Positions 24,527 to 34,147 of a DNA stretch of 64,000 nt are shown piece by piece. Position 1 is the first letter of the stretch, and the number at the start of each line of letters is the position of its first letter. Both the position numbers and the translations under genes were made by a program. Source of the DNA: UBA5614 sp034678545 (lineage in GTDB: Bacteria > Cloacimonadota > Cloacimonadia > Cloacimonadales > Cloacimonadaceae); the NCBI GenBank assembly GCA_034678545.1, contig JAXDBS010000024.1, positions 16,510-80,509 of the forward strand, written 5' to 3'. The notes beneath the pieces were generated by a model. It was not told where the DNA came from, made no database searches, and saw nothing but the letters and a program-made list of their open reading frames with translations.

Positions 24527-25840
24527 ATGCTGAAAGAAATACGCAATCTGATTGCCGATGCGATCCGGGGCACGGAATTCGAAAGCAAAACATGGCTGGC
24601 CGGAGGCTGCGTGCGGGATGAACTGCTGGGAAAAAAGACCAATGACATAGACATTGCGGTGGAACTTCCGGATGGCGGAACACGGCTGGCGGAGTATTTG
24701 CACGAGCGTGGCGTTGCCTCCCAGCCGGTCGTCTACAGGCAGTTCGGAACAGCGTTGGTCAGCATTGCCGGCAATAAGGTCGAGTTCGTGATGACCCGCC
24801 GGGAAAGTTACCGGAGCCGCTGCCGCAAGCCGGATGTCCAATTTGGCAGCCTGGAAGAAGACGTTTTAAGGCGTGATTTTACTATTAACTCATTGATCAT
24901 GAATGTAGCGGACGGAAAGATTGCTGATCTGAGCGGCCTGGGTAAAGCGGACCTGAAAGCCAAACTGGTCAGGTCCACATCCGATCCGGCCGTGATCTTC
25001 CGCGAGGACCCGTTGCGCCTGCTGAGGGCGGTCCGTTTTGCCGCACAGCTGAAATTCGGGATCGAAACTAAAACCTGGAGACAGATCAGGCAACACGTCC
25101 AGGCAATAAAACATGTTTCGCGGGAACGGTCGGCAGATGAGATCATGAAAATTATGGCCCTGCCGAATTTCCTGCAGGGTATCGAACTGCTGATTCGATC
25201 GGGCCTCAAGGCTGCTTTGCTGCCGGGGCTGAAATATCCTCCGGCCCTGCTTGATCCAGACCTGCTGAAATCCAAAGATGCGCAGTATACACTGATCAAG
25301 CCAGCCATCAGCCGGCTGAGTGTCCCTGCCCGCCTGGCATTGGGCCTGTGGCTGCATGATGACATGACCAAGTATCTGCAGCTGCTGAAACTCAGTGCCA
25401 AAACCATCAGGCATGTCACCTTGCTGGCGGAGGAGTGCAAGCGAGTCCGCAGCCTAGAGGATGGGGGCTTGTTACTCAAGCCGCAGGAATTCCGCACGGA
25501 GGCGTGGAAACTCAGAGACTGCTTTGATGAGTTTATCCTGCTTTATCCATTTACCGGCATCTTCAGCGGCCTGGGTGACTACATGTGGAAACGGGACCTG
25601 GAGATCTGCCAATTGCTTAAACGGGCTTATAAGCAGGTCCAGGCTAACAGATTTAACTTGACAGGCCAGGACCTGATGCGGAGATTTTGCCTGAAAAGCG
25701 GCCCCCTCATTGGGGACCTGCTGTCCGAGGCTTTCCGGATATGGACGGTCAATCCCTCGTCCAGCAAGGAGGAACTGCTTGACTACCTCAGGGGGCAGCT
25801 TGCACACATGAAAAAAAGACGGGAAAGAAAAGGCAGATGA
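24527..25840 (+). CDS. tRNA nucleotidyltransferase / poly(A) polymerase family protein (CCA-adding type)
   Basis: A 437-residue class II nucleotidyltransferase. The head domain has GGCVRDELLGKKTNDIDIAVE near residues 21-42, where the DxD metal ligands lie, then EFVMTRRESY near 85 and RRDFTINSL near 113. The neck motif DPLRLLRAVRFAAQL near 158 recognises nucleotide and RNA. The C-terminal half is helical but has no intact HD metal motif. It most likely repairs the CCA end of tRNAs; poly(A) addition is the alternative. ATG 24527 is chosen; TTG 24512, overlapping the hemW stop, is a possible earlier start. The stop overlaps the next ATG (ATGA). Confidence 0.88.
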   Translation: MLKEIRNLIADAIRGTEFESKTWLAGGCVRDELLGKKTNDIDIAVELPDGGTRLAEYLHERGVASQPVVYRQFGTALVSIAGNKVEFVMTRRESYRSRCRKPDVQFGSLEEDVLRRDFTINSLIMNVADGKIADLSGLGKADLKAKLVRSTSDPAVIFREDPLRLLRAVRFAAQLKFGIETKTWRQIRQHVQAIKHVSRERSADEIMKIMALPNFLQGIELLIRSGLKAALLPGLKYPPALLDPDLLKSKDAQYTLIKPAISRLSVPARLALGLWLHDDMTKYLQLLKLSAKTIRHVTLLAEECKRVRSLEDGGLLLKPQEFRTEAWKLRDCFDEFILLYPFTGIFSGLGDYMWKRDLEICQLLKRAYKQVQANRFNLTGQDLMRRFCLKSGPLIGDLLSEAFRIWTVNPSSSKEELLDYLRGQLAHMKKRRERKGR

Positions 25841-27090
25841 ATAAAAGAATGTGGCTTACGATCACCCTCGCAATCCTGTGCCTTGGCCTGGGTGGAGAAA
25901 TACTAATCCCGATGGACCTGACCCAGACCAATCACCTGAAGGCTTACGGGGTGGCCTTTTATGCCCTGCAGCAGCAGATGAATGTGAAGTGGCTGCTCAA
26001 CTACCGGGGCGGCTCATTCATGATGAATGACGCGGTGGCGGTAGTCAACGCCTGCAATATCCGGGGCGTGAAATATGAATCCATCAGTTCCAGTGACGTT
26101 GGAGCCATCATGATGGATATCCAATCGGCCAACATGGAAGCCGTCGTCCTGGAAAAGGAACCTGCCATCGCTGTATATATACCGCCCAACGCTCTGCCCT
26201 GGGACGACGCGGTGGCCCTGGCCCTCGATTATGCCGAGATAGAGTATGACCGGATCTGGGACGAGGAAGTTCTGAACGGGAAACTTAATGACTATGACTG
26301 GCTGCATCTTCATCATGAGGATTTCACCGGGCAGTACGGCAAGTTTTACGGTTCCTACCGCAACACAACCTGGTATCAGAATGACGTCCGCATAAATGAA
26401 GCGATAGCTGCCAAGCTTGGATTCCAAAAGGTTTGGCAGCTCAAGCACGCGGTGGCGGAAAAGATCCGCGATTACGTGGTAAACGGAGGTTTTCTGTTTG
26501 CCATGTGCGGAGCCATTGACACGATAGACATTGCGCTGGCAGCAAAAGGTGTAGATATCTGCGACATACCTTTTGACGGGGACGGCTTGGATCCTGGATA
26601 CCAGAACAAGTTGGATTTCACACGCACCTTTGCCTTTGAGAATTTCACTTTGCGGCCCAATCCTTATGAGTATGAGTTTTCTGACCTCGACGCCAGCGAC
26701 TATGTCAGGCTCAAGGGAGCGGAAGCTGACTACTTCCAACTGTTTGATTTCTCAGCCAAGTACGATCCAGTGCCCACCATGCTGACCCAGTGCCATACAA
26801 ATGTGGTCAACGGTTTTCTGGGTCAGACCACTTCGATCTTCAAGAACAGGATCAAGAAAAGCGTCATTATCCTGGCGGAAGCTCCGGACCAGAGCGATGC
26901 CAAGTACCTACACGGAAACCTCGGCAAGGGAACCTTCACTTTTTACGGCGGCCACGACCCGGAAGATTACCAGCACCGGATCGGCGATCCGGAAACCATC
27001 CTGGACCTGCATAAAAACTCGCCGGGATACAGGTTGATCCTGAACAATGTCTTGTTCCCGGCGGCCGAAAAGAAAAAACTTAAAACATAG
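25837..27090 (+). CDS. Exported asparagine-synthetase-B-like family protein (function unknown)
   Basis: A 417-residue protein with a signal peptide (about residues 1-21) and the opening ILIPMDLTQTNHLKAYGVAFYAL...VKWLLNYRGGSF, which I recognise from a Bacteroidetes family often named asparagine synthetase B. It has neither a glutaminase Cys2 nor an SGGxDS loop, so that name is not supported and the protein is periplasmic, not a cytosolic synthetase. Later sections show LHHEDFTGQYGKFYGSY and FYGGHDPEDYQHRIGDP, conserved-looking and rich in His/Asp. Start overlaps the upstream stop (ATGA) and the next gene follows in 8 bases. Function unknown. Confidence 0.75.
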   Translation: MNKRMWLTITLAILCLGLGGEILIPMDLTQTNHLKAYGVAFYALQQQMNVKWLLNYRGGSFMMNDAVAVVNACNIRGVKYESISSSDVGAIMMDIQSANMEAVVLEKEPAIAVYIPPNALPWDDAVALALDYAEIEYDRIWDEEVLNGKLNDYDWLHLHHEDFTGQYGKFYGSYRNTTWYQNDVRINEAIAAKLGFQKVWQLKHAVAEKIRDYVVNGGFLFAMCGAIDTIDIALAAKGVDICDIPFDGDGLDPGYQNKLDFTRTFAFENFTLRPNPYEYEFSDLDASDYVRLKGAEADYFQLFDFSAKYDPVPTMLTQCHTNVVNGFLGQTTSIFKNRIKKSVIILAEAPDQSDAKYLHGNLGKGTFTFYGGHDPEDYQHRIGDPETILDLHKNSPGYRLILNNVLFPAAEKKKLKT

Positions 27091-27098
27091 CGGTGATT

Positions 27099-28001
27099 AT
27101 GTCCGATTTCTACAAGGACCAAAGAAAGATAGAGATCAAAGTGGGACTGGTTGCCCTGATCTCGCTCATCGTCCTGATCCTGGGTTATTCCTGGTTGCGC
27201 AACGCCCTGCAGTTGAAAAGAACTTCCGAACTGAAAGTAAAGTTCACGAATGTGCAGGGGATAGAGGTGGGAGACAAGGTCACTGTCAACGGCATGGAAG
27301 CCGGACGGATCAGTAAGATTGTCCAGGAGCGTGACGGCATCGTTCTGTACAGCCGGCTGAACCTGAAGTACCCGCTGCGGGACGGCGCGCGCTTCCTGGT
27401 CCAGGACAGCAACCTGATGGGAGGCAAGCAGCTTGATATCACGAATTCCGCCGAGGGCGAACCGCTTGATCTCAAACTGGTGCAGAGCGGCGAACCCTCA
27501 ACAGGAATGGCCCAACTGCTAAGTTCAGCCTCCTCGACCATGATGCAGATCGATGGCCTGCTAAGAGAACTGAACAAGCCGGAAGGGCTGTTTTCCCAGG
27601 TCAAGACCACCTTTGAAGAGACCAAGCATACCTTCGGCAATGTCAATTCCACTTTGGACGAGAGCAGGGCCAAGCTGAACAGAGCGCTGGAGGAGATCTC
27701 AGTCACCGTAAGGCAGATCAACGACCTGATCGGACGCAATAAAAATAATCTGGACAGCGCCATTGCCATGACCCCCGCCCTCATGCAGAAAGCTCAAGCC
27801 ACTTTGGACAGCCTGCAGGCGGCAGGAGCGACCCTGCACGGAGCGGTCAACGAATTGACCAAAGGCGAGGGGACACTGCCAACTCTGATTAAAGACGATA
27901 AATTATACAAGAACCTGCTGCAATCCACCAACCGTTTGGATTCACTGCTGATCGACATCAAAAAGAATCCCGGCCGCTATTTCAAACTCAAGGTGTTTTG
28001 A
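27099..28001 (+). CDS. MlaD/MCE-family periplasmic lipid-transfer protein
   Basis: A 300-residue protein with one N-terminal membrane helix (about residues 13-33) and an MCE/MlaD domain (about 38-115). The domain has VKFTNVQGIEVGDKVTVNGMEAGRI, the typical GxxxGxxVxxxGxxxGxV pattern. A long helical region follows (about 140-270) with heptad-like repeats including NVNSTLDESRAKLNRALEEI. Such proteins form rings that carry phospholipids between membranes. The ABC partners MlaE and MlaF are not in the window. ATG 27099 preferred over the GTG six bases upstream. The stop overlaps the next ATG (TGATG). Confidence 0.88.
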   Translation: MSDFYKDQRKIEIKVGLVALISLIVLILGYSWLRNALQLKRTSELKVKFTNVQGIEVGDKVTVNGMEAGRISKIVQERDGIVLYSRLNLKYPLRDGARFLVQDSNLMGGKQLDITNSAEGEPLDLKLVQSGEPSTGMAQLLSSASSTMMQIDGLLRELNKPEGLFSQVKTTFEETKHTFGNVNSTLDESRAKLNRALEEISVTVRQINDLIGRNKNNLDSAIAMTPALMQKAQATLDSLQAAGATLHGAVNELTKGEGTLPTLIKDDKLYKNLLQSTNRLDSLLIDIKKNPGRYFKLKVF

Positions 28002-31000
28002 TGAAGAGACTGCTGCTTCCAGGCCTGATTGTCTGCCTGCTGTTCTGCAGTTCGGTTCTGGAGGCTTATTATTACGGCCAGAACAAAGTCAATTCGCAGT
28101 ATGTAAAATGGTCCACTATTGAGACCAGGCATTTCGATATCCATTTCCCGGCCGGCAACGACGAATTCGGCAGGTTGGCTGCCCTTATGGCCGAAGAAAC
28201 ATATTACTATCTGAAGCAGGATCTCAGGTTTCCTGCTATCGGCCGCATCCCGATCATTTTCTACGGCTCTCAGATGGAATTTCAAACCACGAATATCATC
28301 TATCCCCTCCTGTCAGAAGGTGTGGGAGGATTCACAGAAAGCCTGCGCAACCGGGTGGCCATTCCCTTTGACGGCAGCTATGTCAAGCTGGAGCAAACCC
28401 TCACACATGAACTGACACATGCCTATATCAATGCCCTGGACACTGGCTCACCGGGTTCTTTCTTCTATTTGAAGACGCTGAATTTCCCCTTTTGGTTTTC
28501 CGAAGGCTTGCCAGAATTCGAATCCCTGGGCGGAACGGGAGCGCAGAACCACGCCTATATCATTGACCTGATCATGAATGACAGGCCCATCTCCCTGTCC
28601 GAATCCTCCGGATACAGCTCCTACAGGCTGGGAGAATCCTTCCTGGCCTTTCTGAGCAAACGTTACGGGCGACCAAAGGTCATGGATTATCTGTTCACGC
28701 TGCGCAGCATCAATGATACTGACAAGGCTACGGAAAAGGTTTTCGGCCTCGGATTCAGCGATCTGGAAGAGCGCTGGAAAAGCCAGCTGAAACGTGATTA
28801 TTACTCTTTTATCACATCCAATCAGATCCCCGGCGAGTACAGCGACAGAAAAACCAATCACAGGGAGGAAGGCTCCTATTTCAATTTAGCGCCGCGTTTC
28901 TCGCCGGATGGCCAGAAATTCATCTGGTTTTCCAACCGCAACGGCAGGTTCAGCATCTGGGCGGGGGGCCTGCACGAGCAATCGCCCAGTCGCAAGCTGA
29001 TCAGGGGCGAAACCGCCGGCAATATGGAGGAATTCCATTACCTGCAGTCGAACCTGGCCTGGTTTCCTGACAGCAGGCGTTTCGCTTACGCCGCCAAGAC
29101 CTCGGACGGTGACAGGATCTGCATTGCCGATTTTGACAAGGCGGCAGTCATCGAGCAGATCTGTCTTCCCGGCATCAAGGCCATCTATGAACTGGACATC
29201 TCTCCCGATGGAAAGAGCCTGGTCTTTTCCGGACAGCATGAAATGCAGGCCGACCTTTTCCTGTATGACCTGCAATCCGGGCAGTTGAGCCAGCTTACTT
29301 ATGATAAATATTACGATTATCAGCCCAGGTTCTCTCCCGACGGCAGCTCCGTCGCCTTCGCTTCAGAGAGGACTTCCGGCGGTTCAGACTTCAGGCAGGG
29401 ATTCTTCTCCGATTTGGATTCGAACATCTACACCCTGGACCTGCAGGACAACTCCTTTACCCAGATCACATTTGGCGGTCACAATTCCTACCATCCAGTC
29501 TGGGACAGCACGGGGACAAGCCTGTTTTTTATTTCCGAAAGGGACACCCTGGCCAACCTGGAGACCATCGAACTGCGGACAGGGCGGCAGGCCCGGATCA
29601 CCAAGGTGCTGAGCGGCATTTATGGATTCGACCTCAATCCCAACGGCCAGTACCTGGTCTATTCCTGCTATTTCAACCGCGGCTGGAATATCTATCTCAA
29701 GCTGGGACCCCTGCAGGGTCTGAATTATGAGCAAGGGGAACTGCCCCGGTCGGCCGATATCCGGGACGGCCTCATGAACCGCATTGACCTCTCCCGCCTT
29801 GATTTGTATGGCCGCCAGGCCTGGCATAAACCGGTTACTGATGGCGGCCCCCAATTCGTTGCCAAGAATCCTACCCTGATAGATTTCCATCCCGGCGCGG
29901 ATTCTCTTAAGCCTGAGCCGGATTTTTCCTGGGATGATAAGCCGGACAGCGTCTCCGTGATCCCAACCGTCAAGCCTTACAGGGTCAGGTTCAAGCTGGA
30001 CACGCTTTTTGGCGGGATGGCCTATTCATCTTCCATGGGGACGATCGGCAGCCTGGAACTGGGCATGAGCGACCTGCTTGGCAACAACGCCATCGGGATC
30101 AGCCTGGGGTTGAACGGCAAGATCATGGATTCGAACCTCCTGCTGACCTATCTTTACCTGCCCCGCCGCATCGACCACGGCATCGGCGCGTTCAATCTCT
30201 TTGACGAGATCCTCTATTACGACGGCTCGACCGACGACTATTACCGGGAGCGCACCCGGGAGACAGGACTATATTATCTGATGCGCTATCCTTTCAATAA
30301 ATTCGTCCGCCTCGATCTCGAGAATCAGCTCTACTCATGGGAATACCACTGGGATTCCTGGCTGGATCTGGCCGGCACAGGAAATGACCATTGGGAAAAC
30401 GATTCCTTCTACCAGAACGGACAGCTTGTCGGCACTGTTCCGGCCAGGGACGACCTCATCTATGCGCCGGCCCTGACCCTGGTCCAGGATAACGCGCTCT
30501 ACGGTTCGACCGGCCCCCTGCTGGGCTGGCGCGCTTTTCTGACTATGCGTAAAAGTTTCGCCCGCCATAAAAACGATTATCAGACAGCGTATCTGGACCT
30601 GCGCTCCTACACGCTTTTCTCCAAACGCTATTCCTTCGCCATTCGTCTGGTGTACGGCGCCAGCGGAGGCAGGCAGCCCCAAAAGTTCGGCCTCAACGGC
30701 TATTACGGCATCAGGGGTTACGAGGATGAAGTGGAAGGGGAAAACATAGCCCTGGCTTCGGCTGAGTTGCGTTTTCCTTTCCTGGATTATCTCTCCCTCG
30801 CCTTTCCTCTGCCCCTGGTCATGAGTTCCGTACGGGGCAGCGTGTTTGCCGATCTGGGCTCCGTGTGGGACAAGACCTCCGCTTTACAGGGAATGCAGGA
30901 TGAAAAACTGAAGGACCTGCACTTGGGATTCGGTTTCGGACCGCGCTTTAACATCGGTTTTGCCGTGCTCAAGTTTGACCTGGCCTGGCTGACAGACCTG

Positions 31001-31051
31001 TCCGCGATCTCCAGGCCCGTATATTATCTAAGCCTGACCGAGGATTTTTAA
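28001..31051 (+). CDS. Gluzincin metalloprotease / PD40 propeller / BamA-like outer-membrane barrel fusion
   Basis: A 1016-residue exported protein with three parts. After a signal peptide (about 1-22) a peptidase_MA-type domain (about 30-265) carries HELTH near 135 and WFSEGLPEFE near 163, supplying the HExxH zinc site and third ligand Glu. PD40/TolB-like blades follow (about 285-600, repeats like RFSPDGQKF, DISPDGKSLVFSG, RFSPDGSSVAFAS). The last 350 residues are strand-rich and include GYYGIRGYEDEV with ELRFP and SVFADLGSVWD, the BamA/Omp85 barrel end pattern. It would present a protease and propeller at the outer membrane. It lies in the MlaD operon. Substrate and side of the membrane are unknown. 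Confidence 0.85.
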   Translation: MKRLLLPGLIVCLLFCSSVLEAYYYGQNKVNSQYVKWSTIETRHFDIHFPAGNDEFGRLAALMAEETYYYLKQDLRFPAIGRIPIIFYGSQMEFQTTNIIYPLLSEGVGGFTESLRNRVAIPFDGSYVKLEQTLTHELTHAYINALDTGSPGSFFYLKTLNFPFWFSEGLPEFESLGGTGAQNHAYIIDLIMNDRPISLSESSGYSSYRLGESFLAFLSKRYGRPKVMDYLFTLRSINDTDKATEKVFGLGFSDLEERWKSQLKRDYYSFITSNQIPGEYSDRKTNHREEGSYFNLAPRFSPDGQKFIWFSNRNGRFSIWAGGLHEQSPSRKLIRGETAGNMEEFHYLQSNLAWFPDSRRFAYAAKTSDGDRICIADFDKAAVIEQICLPGIKAIYELDISPDGKSLVFSGQHEMQADLFLYDLQSGQLSQLTYDKYYDYQPRFSPDGSSVAFASERTSGGSDFRQGFFSDLDSNIYTLDLQDNSFTQITFGGHNSYHPVWDSTGTSLFFISERDTLANLETIELRTGRQARITKVLSGIYGFDLNPNGQYLVYSCYFNRGWNIYLKLGPLQGLNYEQGELPRSADIRDGLMNRIDLSRLDLYGRQAWHKPVTDGGPQFVAKNPTLIDFHPGADSLKPEPDFSWDDKPDSVSVIPTVKPYRVRFKLDTLFGGMAYSSSMGTIGSLELGMSDLLGNNAIGISLGLNGKIMDSNLLLTYLYLPRRIDHGIGAFNLFDEILYYDGSTDDYYRERTRETGLYYLMRYPFNKFVRLDLENQLYSWEYHWDSWLDLAGTGNDHWENDSFYQNGQLVGTVPARDDLIYAPALTLVQDNALYGSTGPLLGWRAFLTMRKSFARHKNDYQTAYLDLRSYTLFSKRYSFAIRLVYGASGGRQPQKFGLNGYYGIRGYEDEVEGENIALASAELRFPFLDYLSLAFPLPLVMSSVRGSVFADLGSVWDKTSALQGMQDEKLKDLHLGFGFGPRFNIGFAVLKFDLAWLTDLSAISRPVYYLSLTEDF

Positions 31052-31084
31052 CAACTCAATAAAAGATAAAGGGGAGATACACTG

Positions 31085-32566
31085 ATGAAAGTCGATGTCG
31101 TAAGAAAATTGCCTGAGTACATGGAATCATTGATCCTGTGCTTCGGTCCGGAGGGGGGCTTGGAAGTCTTTGAAGACTGGCTGCAGCCGCCTATGATGGA
31201 TGCGGTCAAGCGTTTTATCGCAGCCGAGAAAATCGAGTTCAAACCGGATGAAATGCACACATTCCATTATTTCGTCAAGAATCATCAGACCAAGATAATC
31301 CTGCTGGGCTTGGCCGAGCCGGAGGAACTGACTCCGGACAAGGTGCGCAAGTCTGTCGCCGTCGCCATCAGGCAATGCCTGAATCTCAGGTCGAAACAGG
31401 TTTATCTCATTCCGGGCTTTGACCTCGGCCTGACCGACGCCATGCTGGGGCAGGTCCTGGCGGAAGCCGCCCAGCTTACCGTATATCGCTTTGACAAATA
31501 CCTTTCCGAAGCCAAGCGGGAAATGCCGGAAGCCCTGCACCTGGTCCAGGATACCTCCAACACCCGCAACCTGAACAAGGGTATCCTGGAAGGCCGGGTC
31601 CTGGCGGAAGCGGCCAACCTGGCCCGCGACCTTGTGAATGAGCCGGCGAATGTCATGTATCCCGACACTCTGGCTGAAGCGGCTAAGAAAGCCTCCCTGC
31701 AATATGGTTTCCAGGTCGAGATCTACAACCTGGATAAGCTGCGCCGCCTGAAGATGGAAGCCTTTTTGTCCGTGGCCAAGGGTTCGCGCTTCGAGCCCCG
31801 GCTTATCATCATGCGGCACCAGGGCGACCCAGACAGCAAGCGGGACACAGTTGCACTCATCGGCAAAGGCCTCACTTATGACAGCGGCGGCTATTGCATC
31901 AAAACACCCCAGGGCATGCTCAATATGAAAACGGACATGGCCGGCGCTGCTGCCGCGATCGGAACCATGGCCGCCATCTCCACCCTCAAGCTCAAGGTCA
32001 ATGTGGTGGCCATCATTGCGGCCTGCGAAAACATGATCTCCGGTGAAGCCTACCGCGCCGGCGACATCATCCACTCCATGTCCGGCAAGACCATAGAGGT
32101 CGTCAATACCGATGCGGAGGGCAGGCTCACTTTGATCGACGCCATCCATTACGCGATCGAGCGCGAGCACGCCGTCAAGGTGATCGACGTTGCCACACTG
32201 ACCGGAGCTGCCGTGGGCGCTCTGGGCAACTGCATTTCCGCCGTGGTCACCAATGATGAAGAGTGGCTGGAGCTTCTAGAGCAGGCGGCCCGGGCCAGCG
32301 GCGAGAACGTCTGGCAGCTGCCCGCCTTTGATGAATACAAATCCCTGCTCAAATCAGAAGTGGCGGACCTGAAAAACGTCGGCGGCCCCTTTGCAGGAGC
32401 CATCACCGCCGCTCTCTTCATCCGCGAATTCGTACAGGACCTGCCCTGGCTGCATATTGACATCGCCGGGACCGCCAGCAAGGACAAGGAGTCCGGCTAT
32501 TACGGCTACGGCGCTACCGGGGTGGGAGTGCGCCTGCTCACCACCCTGTTCAAGGCCATGGAATAA
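31085..32566 (+). CDS. pepA: Leucyl aminopeptidase (M17, PepA family)
   Basis: A 493-residue cytosolic dinuclear-metal aminopeptidase. The N-terminal macro-like domain (about 1-155) is followed by the catalytic domain: LVNEPANVMYP near 183, IGKGLTYDSGGYCIK near 258 (metal ligands Lys and Asp), MKTDMAGAAA near 281, and the signature NTDAEGRL at about 340-347. AGA-like GGGGAGATACACTG precedes the ATG. It frees amino acids from peptides, consistent with amino-acid fermentation, and is followed in 14 bases by CoA-transferase genes on the same strand. Confidence 0.96.
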   Translation: MKVDVVRKLPEYMESLILCFGPEGGLEVFEDWLQPPMMDAVKRFIAAEKIEFKPDEMHTFHYFVKNHQTKIILLGLAEPEELTPDKVRKSVAVAIRQCLNLRSKQVYLIPGFDLGLTDAMLGQVLAEAAQLTVYRFDKYLSEAKREMPEALHLVQDTSNTRNLNKGILEGRVLAEAANLARDLVNEPANVMYPDTLAEAAKKASLQYGFQVEIYNLDKLRRLKMEAFLSVAKGSRFEPRLIIMRHQGDPDSKRDTVALIGKGLTYDSGGYCIKTPQGMLNMKTDMAGAAAAIGTMAAISTLKLKVNVVAIIAACENMISGEAYRAGDIIHSMSGKTIEVVNTDAEGRLTLIDAIHYAIEREHAVKVIDVATLTGAAVGALGNCISAVVTNDEEWLELLEQAARASGENVWQLPAFDEYKSLLKSEVADLKNVGGPFAGAITAALFIREFVQDLPWLHIDIAGTASKDKESGYYGYGATGVGVRLLTTLFKAME

Positions 32567-32580
32567 GAGGAAGGTTTGTG

Positions 32581-33234
32581 ATGGTCAAGATCATATCAGC
32601 CGCAGAAGCCGCAGCCATGATCAAACCCCGCGACCGCCTGCTGGTCAGCGGATTCCTGGCCGTCGGCGCTCCGGAAGCCCTGATCGACGCTTTGGTGGAG
32701 CTTGGCACGAAAGAACTGCACGTGGTCTGCATCGCTTCCGACTGGGAAAACCGCGGCCTCGGCAAACTGGTCGTCAATCATCAGGTCGGCTCGGCCCAGG
32801 TCTCACACATGGGGACCAACAAGGAGATCCAGGCCCAGTTCAATGCCGGCGAAATTACTATCGAACTCGTCCCGCAGGGCACTCTGATGGAACGCGTCAG
32901 GGCTGCCGGCACGGGTTTGGGCGGCATCCTGACTCCCACCGGGCTGGGGACCGTGGTTGAGGAGGGCAAGCAGGTCATCGACGTGGACGGCAAGCCCTAC
33001 ATCCTGGAACCCGCCATCCACGGCGACTTTGCTCTCATCCGCGCCTGGAAGGCTGACACGAAGGGCAACCTGGTTTACCGCAAGACGGCCCGCAACAGCA
33101 ATCCCATCATGGCCATGGCGGGTCGTGTCACCATCGCCGAGGTGGATGAGATTTTGGAGGTGGGCGGGATCGATCCCGAGGATGTGGTCACGCCCGGCAT
33201 CTTTGTCAATTATCTGGTCAAGAGGGGGTCGTAA
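32581..33234 (+). CDS. 3-oxoacid CoA-transferase-type enzyme, subunit A
   Basis: A 217-residue class I CoA-transferase alpha subunit (AtoD/ScoA type). It has LLVSGFLAVGAPEALIDAL near residue 20, the TGLGGILTPTGLGT glycine-rich CoA loop near 103, and ADFALIRAWKADTKGNLVYRKTARN-like sequence near 140. Pairs with the next gene to move CoA between acetate and acyl- or acetoacyl-CoA. GAGGAAGG lies 6 bases before ATG 32581. Exact acyl specificity (acetoacetate, butyrate, or a branched keto-derived acid) cannot be read. Confidence 0.92.
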   Translation: MVKIISAAEAAAMIKPRDRLLVSGFLAVGAPEALIDALVELGTKELHVVCIASDWENRGLGKLVVNHQVGSAQVSHMGTNKEIQAQFNAGEITIELVPQGTLMERVRAAGTGLGGILTPTGLGTVVEEGKQVIDVDGKPYILEPAIHGDFALIRAWKADTKGNLVYRKTARNSNPIMAMAGRVTIAEVDEILEVGGIDPEDVVTPGIFVNYLVKRGS

Positions 33235-33237
33235 TTC

Positions 33238-33894
33238 ATGGACAAGCGCGCAATGATAGGCAAAAGAATAGCTCTGGAACTGAAGGACGGCGATTTTGTC
33301 AACCTGGGGATCGGCCTGCCCACTGAAGTGGCAAACCATATCCCGGAAGGTGTCCACGTCGTTTTCCAGTCCGAGAATGGCATGCTGGGCGTGGGTCCGG
33401 CTCCCGAAAAAGGCAGTGAAGACCAGGACCTGATCAACGCCGGCGGCGGATTTGTAACTGAACTCATCGGCGCGTCCTACTTTGACAGCGCCATCAGTTT
33501 CGGCATCATTCGGGGCGGGCACCTGGATTTCACAGTGCTGGGCGCTTTGCAGGTGGACCAGCAGGGCAATCTGGCCAACTGGATGATCCCCGGCAAACTT
33601 GTCCCCGGCATGGGTGGCGCTATGGACCTGGTGACCGGCGCCAAGCAAGTCATCGTTGCCACCGAGCACTGTGACAAATACGGCAATTCCAAGATCCTCA
33701 AACAGTGCACCCTGCCGCTCACTGCCAAGGGCAAGGTCAGCCTCGTCGTCACCGATATGGCTGTTTTGCAGATCACCCCGCAGGGGCTGGTCCTCAAGGA
33801 GATCGCGGCCGGCCTCAGCGTTGAGGAAGTGGTCAAAGCCACGGAAGCGGACCTTATCATTCCTGACAAGGTCGGCGTCTTCGGCCGGGAATAG
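33238..33894 (+). CDS. 3-oxoacid CoA-transferase-type enzyme, subunit B
   Basis: A 218-residue class I CoA-transferase beta subunit (AtoA/ScoB type). The catalytic Glu that forms the glutamyl-CoA intermediate is Glu46 in the motif SENGMLGVGP. Other marks are NLGIGLPTEVAN near 22, INAGGG near 65, GGHLDFTVLGALQVD near 97, WMIPGK near 117 and MGGAMDLV near 127. It starts 3 bases after subunit A stops. An intrinsic terminator follows at 33915, closing the long plus-strand unit. Confidence 0.94.
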   Translation: MDKRAMIGKRIALELKDGDFVNLGIGLPTEVANHIPEGVHVVFQSENGMLGVGPAPEKGSEDQDLINAGGGFVTELIGASYFDSAISFGIIRGGHLDFTVLGALQVDQQGNLANWMIPGKLVPGMGGAMDLVTGAKQVIVATEHCDKYGNSKILKQCTLPLTAKGKVSLVVTDMAVLQITPQGLVLKEIAAGLSVEEVVKATEADLIIPDKVGVFGRE

Positions 33895-33914
33895 GATAAC
33901 TAACTTGCTATTGA

Positions 33915-33949
33915 AGGGGCACAATTCCGGTGTGACCCCCTGTTTTTTT
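33915..33949 (+). terminator. Intrinsic terminator after CoA-transferase genes
   Basis: AGGGG-CACA pairs with TGTG-CCCCT around a 7-base loop, with a 2-base bulge on each side region, followed by seven T. A second hairpin (GGAAGTTAC / GTAACTTTCC) lies at 33971-33993 with no T run. Confidence 0.75.
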
Positions 33950-34147
33950 ACTCTCTTGCCGGTTAAGCGGGGAAGTTACTCTCGTAACTTTCCATTCCAG
34001 CTTAGGCCCGAATTCAGGATTCTGCTGACAAGGTGTCCATGATTACAGAGCAGATGCTGTGTATTCAGCACAGACTATCCTGTATGTGTCTGATTCACAG
34101 GCAGGATTGCCAATACTAGCTGACAGAGTTGTCAAATATTAAAAAGC

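Noticed and set aside
33971..33993. Second hairpin behind the CoA-transferase genes as a terminator
   Set aside because: The stem is good but no T run follows on either strand.
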